A DNA stretch of 64,000 bases from RHKX01 sp046330285. Its GTDB lineage: Bacteria > Actinomycetota > Thermoleophilia > Solirubrobacterales > 70-9. The notes under the pieces were generated by a model, which did no database searches, had not been told where the DNA came from, and saw only the letters and a program-made list of their open reading frames with translations. Below are positions 41,646 to 50,319 of the stretch, piece after piece. The stretch's first letter is position 1. The number at the start of each line of letters is the position of its first letter. The stretch lies in the NCBI GenBank assembly GCA_046330285.1, contig JAXLSX010000005.1, positions 62,001-126,000 on the forward strand, read 5' to 3'. The translations under genes and the position numbers were made by a program.

Positions 41646-44003
41646 ATGGAGAGCTCACAGAAGACCCCCGTCGCCGTCAACGCCGGAGCCGACGGAGAGG
41701 GTGAGGGATTCGACCCCGTTCGGACCTTCGCGGAGCTCTCCCGCGCCGACGTCGAGTACGCGGGCGGCAAGGGCGCGAACCTCGGTGAGCTGACAGCCGC
41801 CGGCCTCCCGGTGCCGGGCGGCTTCGTGGTCGGCGCACCCTCATACGCCGCCTTCTGCGACTCCGGCGGGCTCCGGTCCCGAATCGCCGAGCGCCTCGCC
41901 GAGGTCGATGTCGAGGACACCGAGGCGCTGTCGGCTGCCGCGACCGACGTGCGCGAGATGGTCGAGGCCGAGCCGATGCCGTCGGAGGTCGAGGCCGCGA
42001 TCCGCGCGAGCTACGAGTCGGTGGCGGCCGAGGCGGGTGACCCCGCCGTGCCGGTCGCGGTTCGCTCCTCCGCGACCGCGGAGGACACGGAGGCCGCGTC
42101 CTTCGCCGGCATGAACGAGACCTTCCTCAATGTCACCGGGGCCGATGACGCCGTCGACGCGGTCCGGCGCTGCTGGTCCTCGCTGTTCGGCGCCCGGACC
42201 GTCTACTACCGCGCCAAGCGCGGTTTCGGGCAGGCCGACATGGACATCGCCGTAGTCGTCCAGCGGCAGGTGCTGTCGACCCGGGCGGGGGTGATGTTCA
42301 CCATCGACCCCGCCTCCGGCGACACCGACCGTCTCGTGATCGAGGGGTCGTTCGGCCTCGGGGAGGCGGTCGTCTCCGGCTCGGTCTCGCCGGACCGCTA
42401 CATCGTCCACAAGGACGACCTCGCGATCCTCGCCCGTGAGGTCCGGCGCAAGGAGCTCGTGATCGAGCCGAAGCCCGGCGGCGGCACCGTGATCCGCGAG
42501 CTCGAGAAGGAGGAGGCCGCGACTCCGGTCCTCTCCGACGACGAGGTCCGGGAGATCGCCGAGCTCGGGCGCCGGATCGAGGAGCACTACGGCTCCGCCC
42601 AGGACACCGAGTGGTGCTACGACCCGGAGGGGAACGCCTGGATGCTGCAGTCGCGGCCCGTGACCTCGGCCGGCGGCGTCCAGCTCGGGGACGGCGGCGG
42701 CGAGCACGTCGGCGAGGTCCTCCTGCGCGGCCTCGGCGCGGCCCCCGGAATCGGGGCGGGGCGGGTTCGCGTCGTCACCGACCTTGCCGATGCCGACGGC
42801 CTCGGCAAGGGCGACATCCTCGTCACCCACATGACCGCCCCCGACTGGGTCCCGCTGATGCGGAAGTCGGCCGCGATCGTCACCGACTCCGGCGGGATGA
42901 CCTGCCACGCGGCGATCGTCTCCCGTGAGCTCGGGATCCCTTGCGTCGTCGGCACAGCCGACGCCACGACCAAGCTTCGCGACGGCGAGATGGTGACCGT
43001 CGACGCCAAGGAGGGTGTGGTCCGTGAGGGGGCAGAGGCGGTGGCCGAGGCCGCGACCGCACCGGTCACGACGGCCGCCCCCTCCGCACCGGTCACCGGC
43101 ACGAAGCTCCTCGTCAACCTCTCCGAGCCCTCGCAGGTCGACCGGGCGGCGGCTCTGAACGTCGAGGGCGTCGGGCTGTTGCGGGCCGAGTTGATGGTCA
43201 TCGAGGCGCTCGAGGGCAAGCATCCGCGCCAGCTGATCGAGGAGGGCCGGGGTCAGGAGTTCGTCGAGCGCATGGGGGCGGCGCTGAACCGCTTCGCCGC
43301 CGGCTTCGCCCCGCGGCCGATCACCTACCGGACGATCGACTTCCGCAGCAACGAGTTCCGCGGCCTCGAGGGCGGCGAGCGCTTCGAGCCGGAGGAGGCG
43401 AACCCGATGATCGGTTACCGGGGCGCCCTCCGCTACATGCTCGAGCCCGACCTCTTCAAGCTCGAACTCGACGCGATCCGCCGGGTCTGGGACGAGGGAC
43501 ACACCAACTTCCACGTGATGATCCCGTTCGTGCGGACGCCCCGGGAGCTGGTGGCGGCACGCGACGCCATCGCCGAGGCGGGGCTGCTCCACGAGCCCGG
43601 CTTCGAACTCTGGGTGATGGCCGAGGTGCCGTCGGTCCTGTTCCACCTGCCCCGCTATGCCGAGCTCGGGATCGCCGGGATCTCGATCGGCTCGAACGAC
43701 CTGACTCAGCTGATGCTCGGCGCCGACCGCGACTCCGAACTCGTCGCCGAGGTGTTCGACGAGCGCGACGAGGCTGTCGCCGAGTACCTGCGGCTGCTGA
43801 TCCCGCGGGCGCGCGAGCTCGGATTGCAGACCTCGATCTGCGGCCAGGCGCCGTCCGTCCATCCCTCCTACGCGGAGCTGCTCGTCCGGGCCGGGATCGA
43901 CGCGATCTCGGTCAACATCGACGCCGTCGACCGCGCCCGCAGGCTCGTCGCATCCGCCGAGCAGCGCGTCCTGCTCGAGGCCGCCCGCTCCGATCCCGGC
44001 TGA
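41646..44003 (+). CDS. ppsA: Phosphoenolpyruvate synthase (pyruvate, water dikinase)
   Basis: A 785-aa enzyme converting pyruvate plus ATP to PEP. ATP-grasp domain (about 35-345: GGKGANLGELTAAGLPVP, VRSSATAEDTEAASFAG, the DTEWCYD signature). Swivel domain with the phosphohistidine loop GGMTCHAAIVSRELGIPCVVGT (His about 422). C-terminal PEP-binding barrel with ANPMIGYRGALRY, SIGSNDLTQLMLGADRDS and CGQAPS. AGGTGG lies seven bases before ATG. First gene of a run with porGAB (2-bp gap), which would supply pyruvate from acetyl-CoA and CO2. Confidence 0.93.
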   Translation: MESSQKTPVAVNAGADGEGEGFDPVRTFAELSRADVEYAGGKGANLGELTAAGLPVPGGFVVGAPSYAAFCDSGGLRSRIAERLAEVDVEDTEALSAAATDVREMVEAEPMPSEVEAAIRASYESVAAEAGDPAVPVAVRSSATAEDTEAASFAGMNETFLNVTGADDAVDAVRRCWSSLFGARTVYYRAKRGFGQADMDIAVVVQRQVLSTRAGVMFTIDPASGDTDRLVIEGSFGLGEAVVSGSVSPDRYIVHKDDLAILAREVRRKELVIEPKPGGGTVIRELEKEEAATPVLSDDEVREIAELGRRIEEHYGSAQDTEWCYDPEGNAWMLQSRPVTSAGGVQLGDGGGEHVGEVLLRGLGAAPGIGAGRVRVVTDLADADGLGKGDILVTHMTAPDWVPLMRKSAAIVTDSGGMTCHAAIVSRELGIPCVVGTADATTKLRDGEMVTVDAKEGVVREGAEAVAEAATAPVTTAAPSAPVTGTKLLVNLSEPSQVDRAAALNVEGVGLLRAELMVIEALEGKHPRQLIEEGRGQEFVERMGAALNRFAAGFAPRPITYRTIDFRSNEFRGLEGGERFEPEEANPMIGYRGALRYMLEPDLFKLELDAIRRVWDEGHTNFHVMIPFVRTPRELVAARDAIAEAGLLHEPGFELWVMAEVPSVLFHLPRYAELGIAGISIGSNDLTQLMLGADRDSELVAEVFDERDEAVAEYLRLLIPRARELGLQTSICGQAPSVHPSYAELLVRAGIDAISVNIDAVDRARRLVASAEQRVLLEAARSDPG

Positions 44004-44005
44004 CC

Positions 44006-44587
44006 GTGTTCGGGGTCCGGATCCACGGGAGAGGGGGACAGGGCGTCGTCACCGCCGCCGAGCTGCTCTCGGTCGCGGCGTTCGACGAGGCCCGGCACGC
44101 CCAGGCGTTCCCGACCTTCGGGTCCGAGCGCACCGGCGCTCCGGTCGTCTCCTTCTGCCGGATCGACGACGATCCGATCCGGGTCCGCGAGCCGATCGCC
44201 GAGCCCGACGCGCTGATCGTCCAGGACCCGACGCTCGTCCATCAGGTCGACCTCTTCTCCGGGCTCGGTCCCGACGCCTTCGTCCTCGTCAACAGCAGCC
44301 GCGACTTCGCCGGCCTCGGCCTCGCCGACCTCGGCGACCGGTTCCGGCGCGAGCGCCTGCTGACGGTGCCGGCGACGGCGCTGGCCCGCGAGCACATCGG
44401 CCGTCCGCTGCCGAACGCGGTCCTGCTCGGCGGCTTCGCCGCCTTCGCCGGGATCGTCTCGATCGGCTCGGTGGCGAAAGCCATCCGCGAGCGCTTCCCG
44501 GGGGCGCTCGGCGAAGCCAACGTCGCCGGAGCCGAGGCGGCCCATCGGTGGGTCGGAGACGAGATCGGGGGGCTGGTCGGTGCTTGA
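44006..44587 (+). CDS. porG: Pyruvate:ferredoxin oxidoreductase gamma subunit
   Basis: A 193-aa protein of the POR gamma family: VRIHGRGGQGVVTAAELL start, FPTFGSERTGAPV, and a NAVLLGGFAAF motif. It binds CoA in the heterotetrameric enzyme. GTG start two bases after the ppsA stop; overlaps porA by 8 bp. Confidence 0.92.
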   Translation: MFGVRIHGRGGQGVVTAAELLSVAAFDEARHAQAFPTFGSERTGAPVVSFCRIDDDPIRVREPIAEPDALIVQDPTLVHQVDLFSGLGPDAFVLVNSSRDFAGLGLADLGDRFRRERLLTVPATALAREHIGRPLPNAVLLGGFAAFAGIVSIGSVAKAIRERFPGALGEANVAGAEAAHRWVGDEIGGLVGA

Positions 44588-45839
44588 GCAGCTCGAGGGC
44601 TCCCAGGCGGTCGCGCGCACCGTCGCCGCCTGCCGGCCCGAGGTCATCTCCGCCTATCCGATCTCGCCGCAGACGCACATCGTCGAGGCGCTCTCGGACC
44701 TGGTCCGGACCGGCGAGCTCGCGCCGTGCGAGTACATGATGGTCGAGTCCGAGTTCGCGGCGATGTCGGCCTGCATCGGGGCGTCGGCGGCCGGCGCGCG
44801 CGCCTACACGGCGACCGCCAGCCAGGGCCTGCTCTACATGGCGGAGGCGCTCTACAACGCATCCGGGCTCGGGCTGCCGATCGTCATGACTCTCGCGAAC
44901 CGCGCGATCGGGGCGCCGATCAACATCTGGAACGACCACTCCGACTCGATGTCGCAGCGCGATTCCGGCTGGATCCAGCTCTACGCCGAGACCAACCAGG
45001 AGGCGGCCGACCTCCACGTGCAGGCCTTCCGGCTCGCCGAGGAGCTCTCGCTGCCGGTGATGGTCTGCATGGACGGCTTCATCCTCACCCACGCCTTCGA
45101 GCAGGTCGACCTGCCGGCGCAGGAGGCGGTCGACGCGTTCCTGCCGCCGTTCGAGCCGCGCCAGGTCCTCGACCCCTCGGAGCCGGTGACGATCGGGGCG
45201 ATGGTCGGGCCGGAGGCATTCACCGAGGTCCGCTACCTGATGCACGCAAAGCAGCTGCAGGCGCTCGACGCGATCCCCGCGATCGCGGCCGAGTTCGAGT
45301 CGGAGTTCGGACGCTCCTCCGGCGGCCTCCTCCGCGGCTACCGGATCGACGACGCCGAGACGGTCGTGGTCGCCCTCGGCTCGGTCCTCGGGACCATCGA
45401 GGACGTCGTCGACGAACTCCGTGACCAGGGCGTCAAGGCCGGGGCGCTCGGTGTCAAGTGCTTCCGCCCGTGGCCGCTCGAGGACGTCCGCGACGCGCTC
45501 GCCGCTGCGGAGCGGGTGGTCGTCGTCGAGAAGGCGTTCGCGGTCGGGGCCGGCGGCATCGTCGGCCAGAACGTCCGCCTCGCCCTCGACGGCCTCGGGG
45601 TCCGGGTCCACGACGTCGTCGCCGGCCTCGGCGGCCGGCCGATCACGAAGCGCTCGCTGCGGTCGCTGTTCGACGACGTCTTCGCCGACCGGCTCGAGCC
45701 CGGAACGCTCCACTTCCTCGATCTCGACCGCGATGTGGTCGAGCGCGAGCTCGAGCGGATGCGGAGCCACGCGCGGCCCGGTCCGCACGCCGAGAACATC
45801 GTCCGCGAGCTCGGCATCGTCGCCGCGAGGCCGCACTGA
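44580..45839 (+). CDS. porA: Pyruvate:ferredoxin oxidoreductase alpha subunit
   Basis: A 419-aa protein. The TPP pyrimidine-binding domain shows AYPISPQTHIVE, MVESEFAAMSACIGASAAGARAYTATASQGLLYM and LPIVMTLANRA. The transketolase C-like domain has GVKCFRPWPLEDVR. Typical POR alpha length. GTG start inside the end of porG. Confidence 0.92.
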   Translation: MLEQLEGSQAVARTVAACRPEVISAYPISPQTHIVEALSDLVRTGELAPCEYMMVESEFAAMSACIGASAAGARAYTATASQGLLYMAEALYNASGLGLPIVMTLANRAIGAPINIWNDHSDSMSQRDSGWIQLYAETNQEAADLHVQAFRLAEELSLPVMVCMDGFILTHAFEQVDLPAQEAVDAFLPPFEPRQVLDPSEPVTIGAMVGPEAFTEVRYLMHAKQLQALDAIPAIAAEFESEFGRSSGGLLRGYRIDDAETVVVALGSVLGTIEDVVDELRDQGVKAGALGVKCFRPWPLEDVRDALAAAERVVVVEKAFAVGAGGIVGQNVRLALDGLGVRVHDVVAGLGGRPITKRSLRSLFDDVFADRLEPGTLHFLDLDRDVVERELERMRSHARPGPHAENIVRELGIVAARPH

Positions 45840-45849
45840 GGCGCCGGGG

Positions 45850-46863
45850 ATGGCCGAGCAACAGATCAAGGGCTACCAGACCGGCACGTTCGTGGTCGGC
45901 AATCGTCTTCTCGATCCCGAGGAGCGCTCGGTCCAGGCGCGGATGGATCGCTCGAACACCCTGACGTCGGGTCACCGTGCCTGCCGCGGCTGCGGCGAAG
46001 CCCTCGGCGCCCGCTACGCGCTCGACGCGGCGATGCGGGCGAGCGGGGGCAGCATGATCGCCGCCAATGCGACCGGCTGTCTCGAGGTCTTCTCGACGCC
46101 GTTCCCGGAGTCGTCGTGGCGGCTGCCTTGGGTCCACTCGCTGTTCGGCAATGCTCCTGCGGTCGCCGCCGGGATGGCCGCGGCGATGAAGGCGAAGGGC
46201 CGGGAGGACGTCCGCGTGGTCGGCCAGGCGGGCGACGGCGGCACCGTCGACATCGGCTTCGCCTGCCTCTCGGGGATGTTCGAGCGCAACGACGACGTGC
46301 TGTTCATCTGTTACGACAACCAGGGCTACATGAACACCGGCGTCCAGCGCTCCGGTGCCACCCCGCCCGCCGCGCGGACCGCGAACACGAAACCGGTCGG
46401 AAGCGAGCCTGGGAACGTCTTCGGTCAGGGCAAGGACGTGCCGGCGATCGCGATGGCTCACGGCATCCCGTACGTCGCCACCGCGACGGTCGCCGAGCCG
46501 CGCGACCTCGAGGCGAAGGTCGAGCGGGCGATGGCGATCCGCGGCGCCCGTTACATCCACGCCTTCGTTCCCTGCCCACTCGGGTGGGGGTCGGCCTCCG
46601 AGGACACGATCCTGCTCGCGAGGCTGGCGAAGGAGACCGGCCTGTTCCCGGTCTTCGAGGCCGAGCACGGCGAGGTCACTGCCGTCTCGAGGATCCGCCG
46701 CCGGCAGCCCGTCACCGAGTACCTGAAGCGGCAGAAGCGCTTCGCTCACCTGTTCGCGCCGACGGAGAACCGCGGTGTGATCGACCGGATCCAGGCCGGC
46801 GCCGACCGCAACATCGCCCGCTACGGACTGCTCGCGGGCGACGGGGCGGGGGAGGGGAGGTGA
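45850..46863 (+). CDS. porB: Pyruvate:ferredoxin oxidoreductase beta subunit
   Basis: A 337-aa protein that binds TPP and one [4Fe-4S] cluster. It has HRACRGCGEALGARY, GCLEVF, VVGQAGDGGTVDIGFACLSG and FICYDNQGYMNTG (the TPP-Mg motif). It starts 10 bases after porA with GGGGA upstream. Substrate pyruvate is inferred from the adjacent PEP synthase; other 2-oxoacids cannot be excluded. Confidence 0.92.
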   Translation: MAEQQIKGYQTGTFVVGNRLLDPEERSVQARMDRSNTLTSGHRACRGCGEALGARYALDAAMRASGGSMIAANATGCLEVFSTPFPESSWRLPWVHSLFGNAPAVAAGMAAAMKAKGREDVRVVGQAGDGGTVDIGFACLSGMFERNDDVLFICYDNQGYMNTGVQRSGATPPAARTANTKPVGSEPGNVFGQGKDVPAIAMAHGIPYVATATVAEPRDLEAKVERAMAIRGARYIHAFVPCPLGWGSASEDTILLARLAKETGLFPVFEAEHGEVTAVSRIRRRQPVTEYLKRQKRFAHLFAPTENRGVIDRIQAGADRNIARYGLLAGDGAGEGR

Positions 46864-46867
46864 CCCG

Positions 46868-48502
46868 GTGATGGAGAAGCCGTTCGCGATCACGCTCGAC
46901 GTCGGTTCGAGCCTCGCCAACAAGACCGGCAGCTGGCGCACCGAGCGGGCCGTCTACATCGATCGCCTGCCGCCCTGCAACAACGCCTGTCCCGCCGGCG
47001 AGGCCGTGCAGGAGTGGCTGTACGAGGCCGAGGAGGGCGGCGACGGTTACGAGCGCGCGTGGCGGCGGATCGTCGAGGACAACCCGTTCCCGGCGATCAT
47101 GGGGCGGGTCTGTTACCACCCCTGCGAGACCGCCTGCAACCGCGGCGACCTCGACGAGGCGGTCGGGATCAACTCGGTCGAGCGCTTCCTCGGCGACGCC
47201 GGGATCGACAACGACTGGGAATTGCCCGCGCCGGGGCCCGACACCGGCAAACGGGTCCTGGTCGTCGGCGCCGGACCCTCCGGCCTCGCCGCCGCCTATT
47301 TCCTGCGTCGCCGCGGCCACGCGGTGACGATCCGCGAGGCCGGGCCCGAGAGCGGCGGGATGATGCGGTGGGGAATCCCCCGTTACCGGCTGCCGCGGGA
47401 GATCCTCGACGCCGAGGTCGACCGGATCCTCGCCCTCGGGGTCGAGCTCGAGACCGGAGTCACCGTGACCGACGCCGAGGCGGCGCTCGCCGAGGGCTTC
47501 GACGCGGCCTTCCTCGCGGTCGGCGCGCAGATCGGCAAGCACGCCTACATCCCGGCCGGATCGGCGGCGCACGTCCTCGACGCGGTTTCGATGCTGCACG
47601 GCGTCGAGGCCGGCGAGCGCCCGCTTCTCGGCAGGACGGTCGCGGTCTACGGCGGCGGCGACACGGCGATGGACGCGGCCCGGACCGCGAAGCGGCTCGG
47701 AGCATCCGACGCCGTCGTGGTCTACCGGCGGACCCGCGAGCAGATGCCCGCCCACGACGTCGAGGTCGAGGAGGCTGCCGAGGAGGGCGTGCTGATGCGC
47801 TGGCTCTCGACGATCAGGCGGGCGGACGAAGGCAAGCTCGTGATCGAGCGGATGGAGCTCGACGAGAGCGGCTTCCCGCAGCCGACCGGCGAGTTCGACG
47901 AGCTCGAGGCCGACTCGGTCGTGCTCGCGCTCGGGCAGGACTGCGATCTCTCGCTCGTCGACGGCGTCCCCGGGATCGAGGTCGACGATGGCGTCGTCGC
48001 CGTCGACTCCGGGCTGATGACCGGCCGGCCTGGGATCTTCGCCGGCGGCGACATGGTCCCGGCGGAGCGGTCGGTCACGGTCGCCGTCGGGCACGGTCGG
48101 CGGGCGGCCGAGGGTATCGACGCCTGGTTGCGCGGCGCCGAGGTTCCGGCTGCCGCCGAGCCCGAGCTCGCGTCGTTCGAGACGCTCAACACCTGGTACT
48201 ACGCCGACGCCGGCCGCACCCACCGGCCGCGGCTCGACGCCGTCCGCCGGCAGAGCAACTTCGAGGAGGTCGTCGCCGGTCACGACGCCTCGACGGCGCT
48301 GTTCGAGGCGCGGCGCTGCATGTCGTGCGGGAACTGCTTCTCCTGCGACAACTGCTTCGGCGTCTGTCCCGACAACGCGGTCATCAAACTCGGGCGACCG
48401 GGCGAGCGCTACGAGATCGATCTCGACTTCTGCAAGGGCTGCGGGATCTGCGCCGCGGAGTGCCCGAGCGGCGCGATCCGGATGGTCCCCGAGGACATCT
48501 GA
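46868..48502 (+). CDS. GltD/NfnB-like flavoprotein fused to a 2[4Fe-4S] ferredoxin (POR delta)
   Basis: A 544-aa fusion. The N-terminal iron-sulfur region of the glutamate-synthase-beta type (CNNACPAGEAV, CYHPCETACNRG) precedes an FAD site (VLVVGAGPSGLAAAYFL, about 126-142) and an NAD(P) site (VAVYGGGDTAMDAARTAKRLG). The last 80 residues are a ferredoxin with CMSCGNCFSCDNCFGVCP and CKGCGICAAECP. The ferredoxin part corresponds to the missing delta subunit of POR; the flavoprotein part could pass electrons between NAD(P)H and ferredoxin. GTG 46868 or ATG 46871; five bases or fewer after porB. Last gene of the ppsA-por operon. Confidence 0.88.
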   Translation: MMEKPFAITLDVGSSLANKTGSWRTERAVYIDRLPPCNNACPAGEAVQEWLYEAEEGGDGYERAWRRIVEDNPFPAIMGRVCYHPCETACNRGDLDEAVGINSVERFLGDAGIDNDWELPAPGPDTGKRVLVVGAGPSGLAAAYFLRRRGHAVTIREAGPESGGMMRWGIPRYRLPREILDAEVDRILALGVELETGVTVTDAEAALAEGFDAAFLAVGAQIGKHAYIPAGSAAHVLDAVSMLHGVEAGERPLLGRTVAVYGGGDTAMDAARTAKRLGASDAVVVYRRTREQMPAHDVEVEEAAEEGVLMRWLSTIRRADEGKLVIERMELDESGFPQPTGEFDELEADSVVLALGQDCDLSLVDGVPGIEVDDGVVAVDSGLMTGRPGIFAGGDMVPAERSVTVAVGHGRRAAEGIDAWLRGAEVPAAAEPELASFETLNTWYYADAGRTHRPRLDAVRRQSNFEEVVAGHDASTALFEARRCMSCGNCFSCDNCFGVCPDNAVIKLGRPGERYEIDLDFCKGCGICAAECPSGAIRMVPEDI

Positions 48503-48559
48503 ATGCAGCTTCTGGTGTTGACGCAGAGGCAACCGGCGCCCGCCGCCGGGCGGATGCGC

Positions 48560-48565
48560 AAGAAT
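48560..48565 (+). promoter_or_regulatory. -10 box AAGAAT, leaderless start of PHM paralogue 2
   Basis: AAGAAT, seven bases (GCTGAGC), ATG at 48573. The upstream ATG at 48564 overlaps the box. Confidence 0.42.
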
Positions 48566-48572
48566 GCTGAGC

Positions 48573-50315
48573 ATGAATTGGGAGAGGCTCGTTCCGCGTA
48601 GGTCGTTCATCGCTGCCGCATTGGCGGCTTTCGCAGCACTGGTGGTCGCCGCACCGGCGAGCGCCGGCGAGCCGGTCCTGCAGCCGGCGTCCTATCCGGG
48701 CATGACCACCTACTCGTGCCGGACGGACGCGATCGACATCCATCCCGGTCAGAACATCAACGACTTCGGGACGACCAAGACCTGCCCCCATGCTGAGGTC
48801 GTCAGCGGCCCCGGCAGTGCCGACGTCTTCAACGCGGGCTCCTCCGCGAAGGGCTACATCACCCGCTTCAAGCCGAGCATGGTCGAGATCAAGCCGAGCG
48901 GCAAGCTCGTCACCCCCTCGGTCTGGGATCTCCACCTGCACCACGTCGTCTGGATCCTCAACGGCAACCCGACCTTCGCCTCCGGTGAGGAGAAGACCGA
49001 GGTCAAGATGCCGCAGGGCTACGGCCAGAAGGTCAACGCCGACCAGGACTGGTTCATCAACCAGATGCTGCACAACCTCGGCCAGTCCGACAACCGTCAG
49101 GTCTACCTGACCTGGGAGATCGACTGGGTGCCGGAGACGACCCCGGCCAGGACCGACATCAGGGGAACCAACGTCCGCTGGCTCGACGTCGCCGGCTCTC
49201 CCCAGATCTATCCGGTCTTCGACGCCGAGAAGGGCTACGACACCAACGGCGACGGCAAGTTCGTCTTCCCGGACGAGGCCGAGAGCCCCTCCGACCCGGC
49301 CTACGCCGGCGAGCACGGGAAGATCAGCGACGCCCGCTCCTGGACCGTCTCGAACCCGAACGGGGCCACGCTGGTCTTCGGTGCCGGCCACCTGCACCCG
49401 GGCGGCGAGAACGTCCACCTCTACGCCGCGCGTGACGGCGCCGACGCCGGCTCGACGGCCGGCGACGACCCGTCCGAGATCAAGGATCTCTTCCAGTCGG
49501 ACGCCCGCTACTACGAGCCCGCGGGCGCGGTGAGCTGGGACGTCGCGATGAAGGCGACCCGCCCCGACTGGCGGATCAGCCTCAAGCAGGGCGACCGCGT
49601 CTTCATCAACGTGACCTACGACGTCAAGCGCGCGTCCTGGTACGAGTCGATGGGCATCCTGCCCCTGGCGGTCGCCGGGGGCAACAACGACCCGCTCGCG
49701 AAGGACCCGTTCGACGACGCCGCCGACGTCAAGGCGATGTACGACGAGGGCGGGATCCTCACGCACGGGCGACTCGAGGAGAACATCGACTACAAGGCCC
49801 GCAAGGACCTGAAGCTGCCGAACCCGCGGAAGCTGAAGAACGGCCCGGCCGTCCCGAGCGGCGGCGTCGACATCCGCAGCTTCAGCTTTCTGACCGGCGG
49901 CTTCACGGCGGTGAACGGCTTCCCGGCGAACCTGATGAAGCCGGCGACCATCCAGTCGGGTCAGTCGGTCCTCTTCACCAACCTCGATGCGCTGCCGGGC
50001 CAGACGAACGAGCAGCAGGCGTGGCACTCGATCACGTCCTGCCGGGCACCCTGCAACAAGGGCTCCGGCATCGGCTACCCGCTCGCGAACGGGCCGATCA
50101 AGTTCGACTCCGGGCAGCTCGGCTACGGCCAGGGCTTCAGCTCGGGGGTGACGACCGGCTCGAACGAGTACTCGACCCCGGCGCTGCCGTACGACCCGAA
50201 CAAGCGCGACGTGATCAAGACCAAGAACGGCAAGAAGAAGCTGAAGTCCACCACCTACACCTACTTCTGCCGGATCCATCCGCTGATGCGCGGCTCGATC
50301 AGGGTCCTCAAGTAG
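48573..50315 (+). CDS. PHM-like copper monooxygenase fused to a cupredoxin domain (paralogue 2)
   Basis: A 580-aa protein, closely similar to the 23.7-kb gene along its whole length. The signal peptide has a twin-arginine look (VPRRSFIAAALAAF to APASAG), suggesting Tat export of a folded copper protein. Shared motifs are WDLHLHHVVW, an EF-hand-like DTNGDGKFVFPD loop, GAGHLHPGGENVHLY, SDARYYEPAGAVSWD and WYESMGIL. The C-terminal cupredoxin has HSITSCRAPC and YFCRIHPLMRG. A lysine-rich insert (NGKKKLKS) precedes the last strand. It ends four bases before a secreted S15-type hydrolase, which suggests a shared extracellular task. Confidence 0.72.
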   Translation: MNWERLVPRRSFIAAALAAFAALVVAAPASAGEPVLQPASYPGMTTYSCRTDAIDIHPGQNINDFGTTKTCPHAEVVSGPGSADVFNAGSSAKGYITRFKPSMVEIKPSGKLVTPSVWDLHLHHVVWILNGNPTFASGEEKTEVKMPQGYGQKVNADQDWFINQMLHNLGQSDNRQVYLTWEIDWVPETTPARTDIRGTNVRWLDVAGSPQIYPVFDAEKGYDTNGDGKFVFPDEAESPSDPAYAGEHGKISDARSWTVSNPNGATLVFGAGHLHPGGENVHLYAARDGADAGSTAGDDPSEIKDLFQSDARYYEPAGAVSWDVAMKATRPDWRISLKQGDRVFINVTYDVKRASWYESMGILPLAVAGGNNDPLAKDPFDDAADVKAMYDEGGILTHGRLEENIDYKARKDLKLPNPRKLKNGPAVPSGGVDIRSFSFLTGGFTAVNGFPANLMKPATIQSGQSVLFTNLDALPGQTNEQQAWHSITSCRAPCNKGSGIGYPLANGPIKFDSGQLGYGQGFSSGVTTGSNEYSTPALPYDPNKRDVIKTKNGKKKLKSTTYTYFCRIHPLMRGSIRVLK

Positions 50316-50319
50316 AGCG

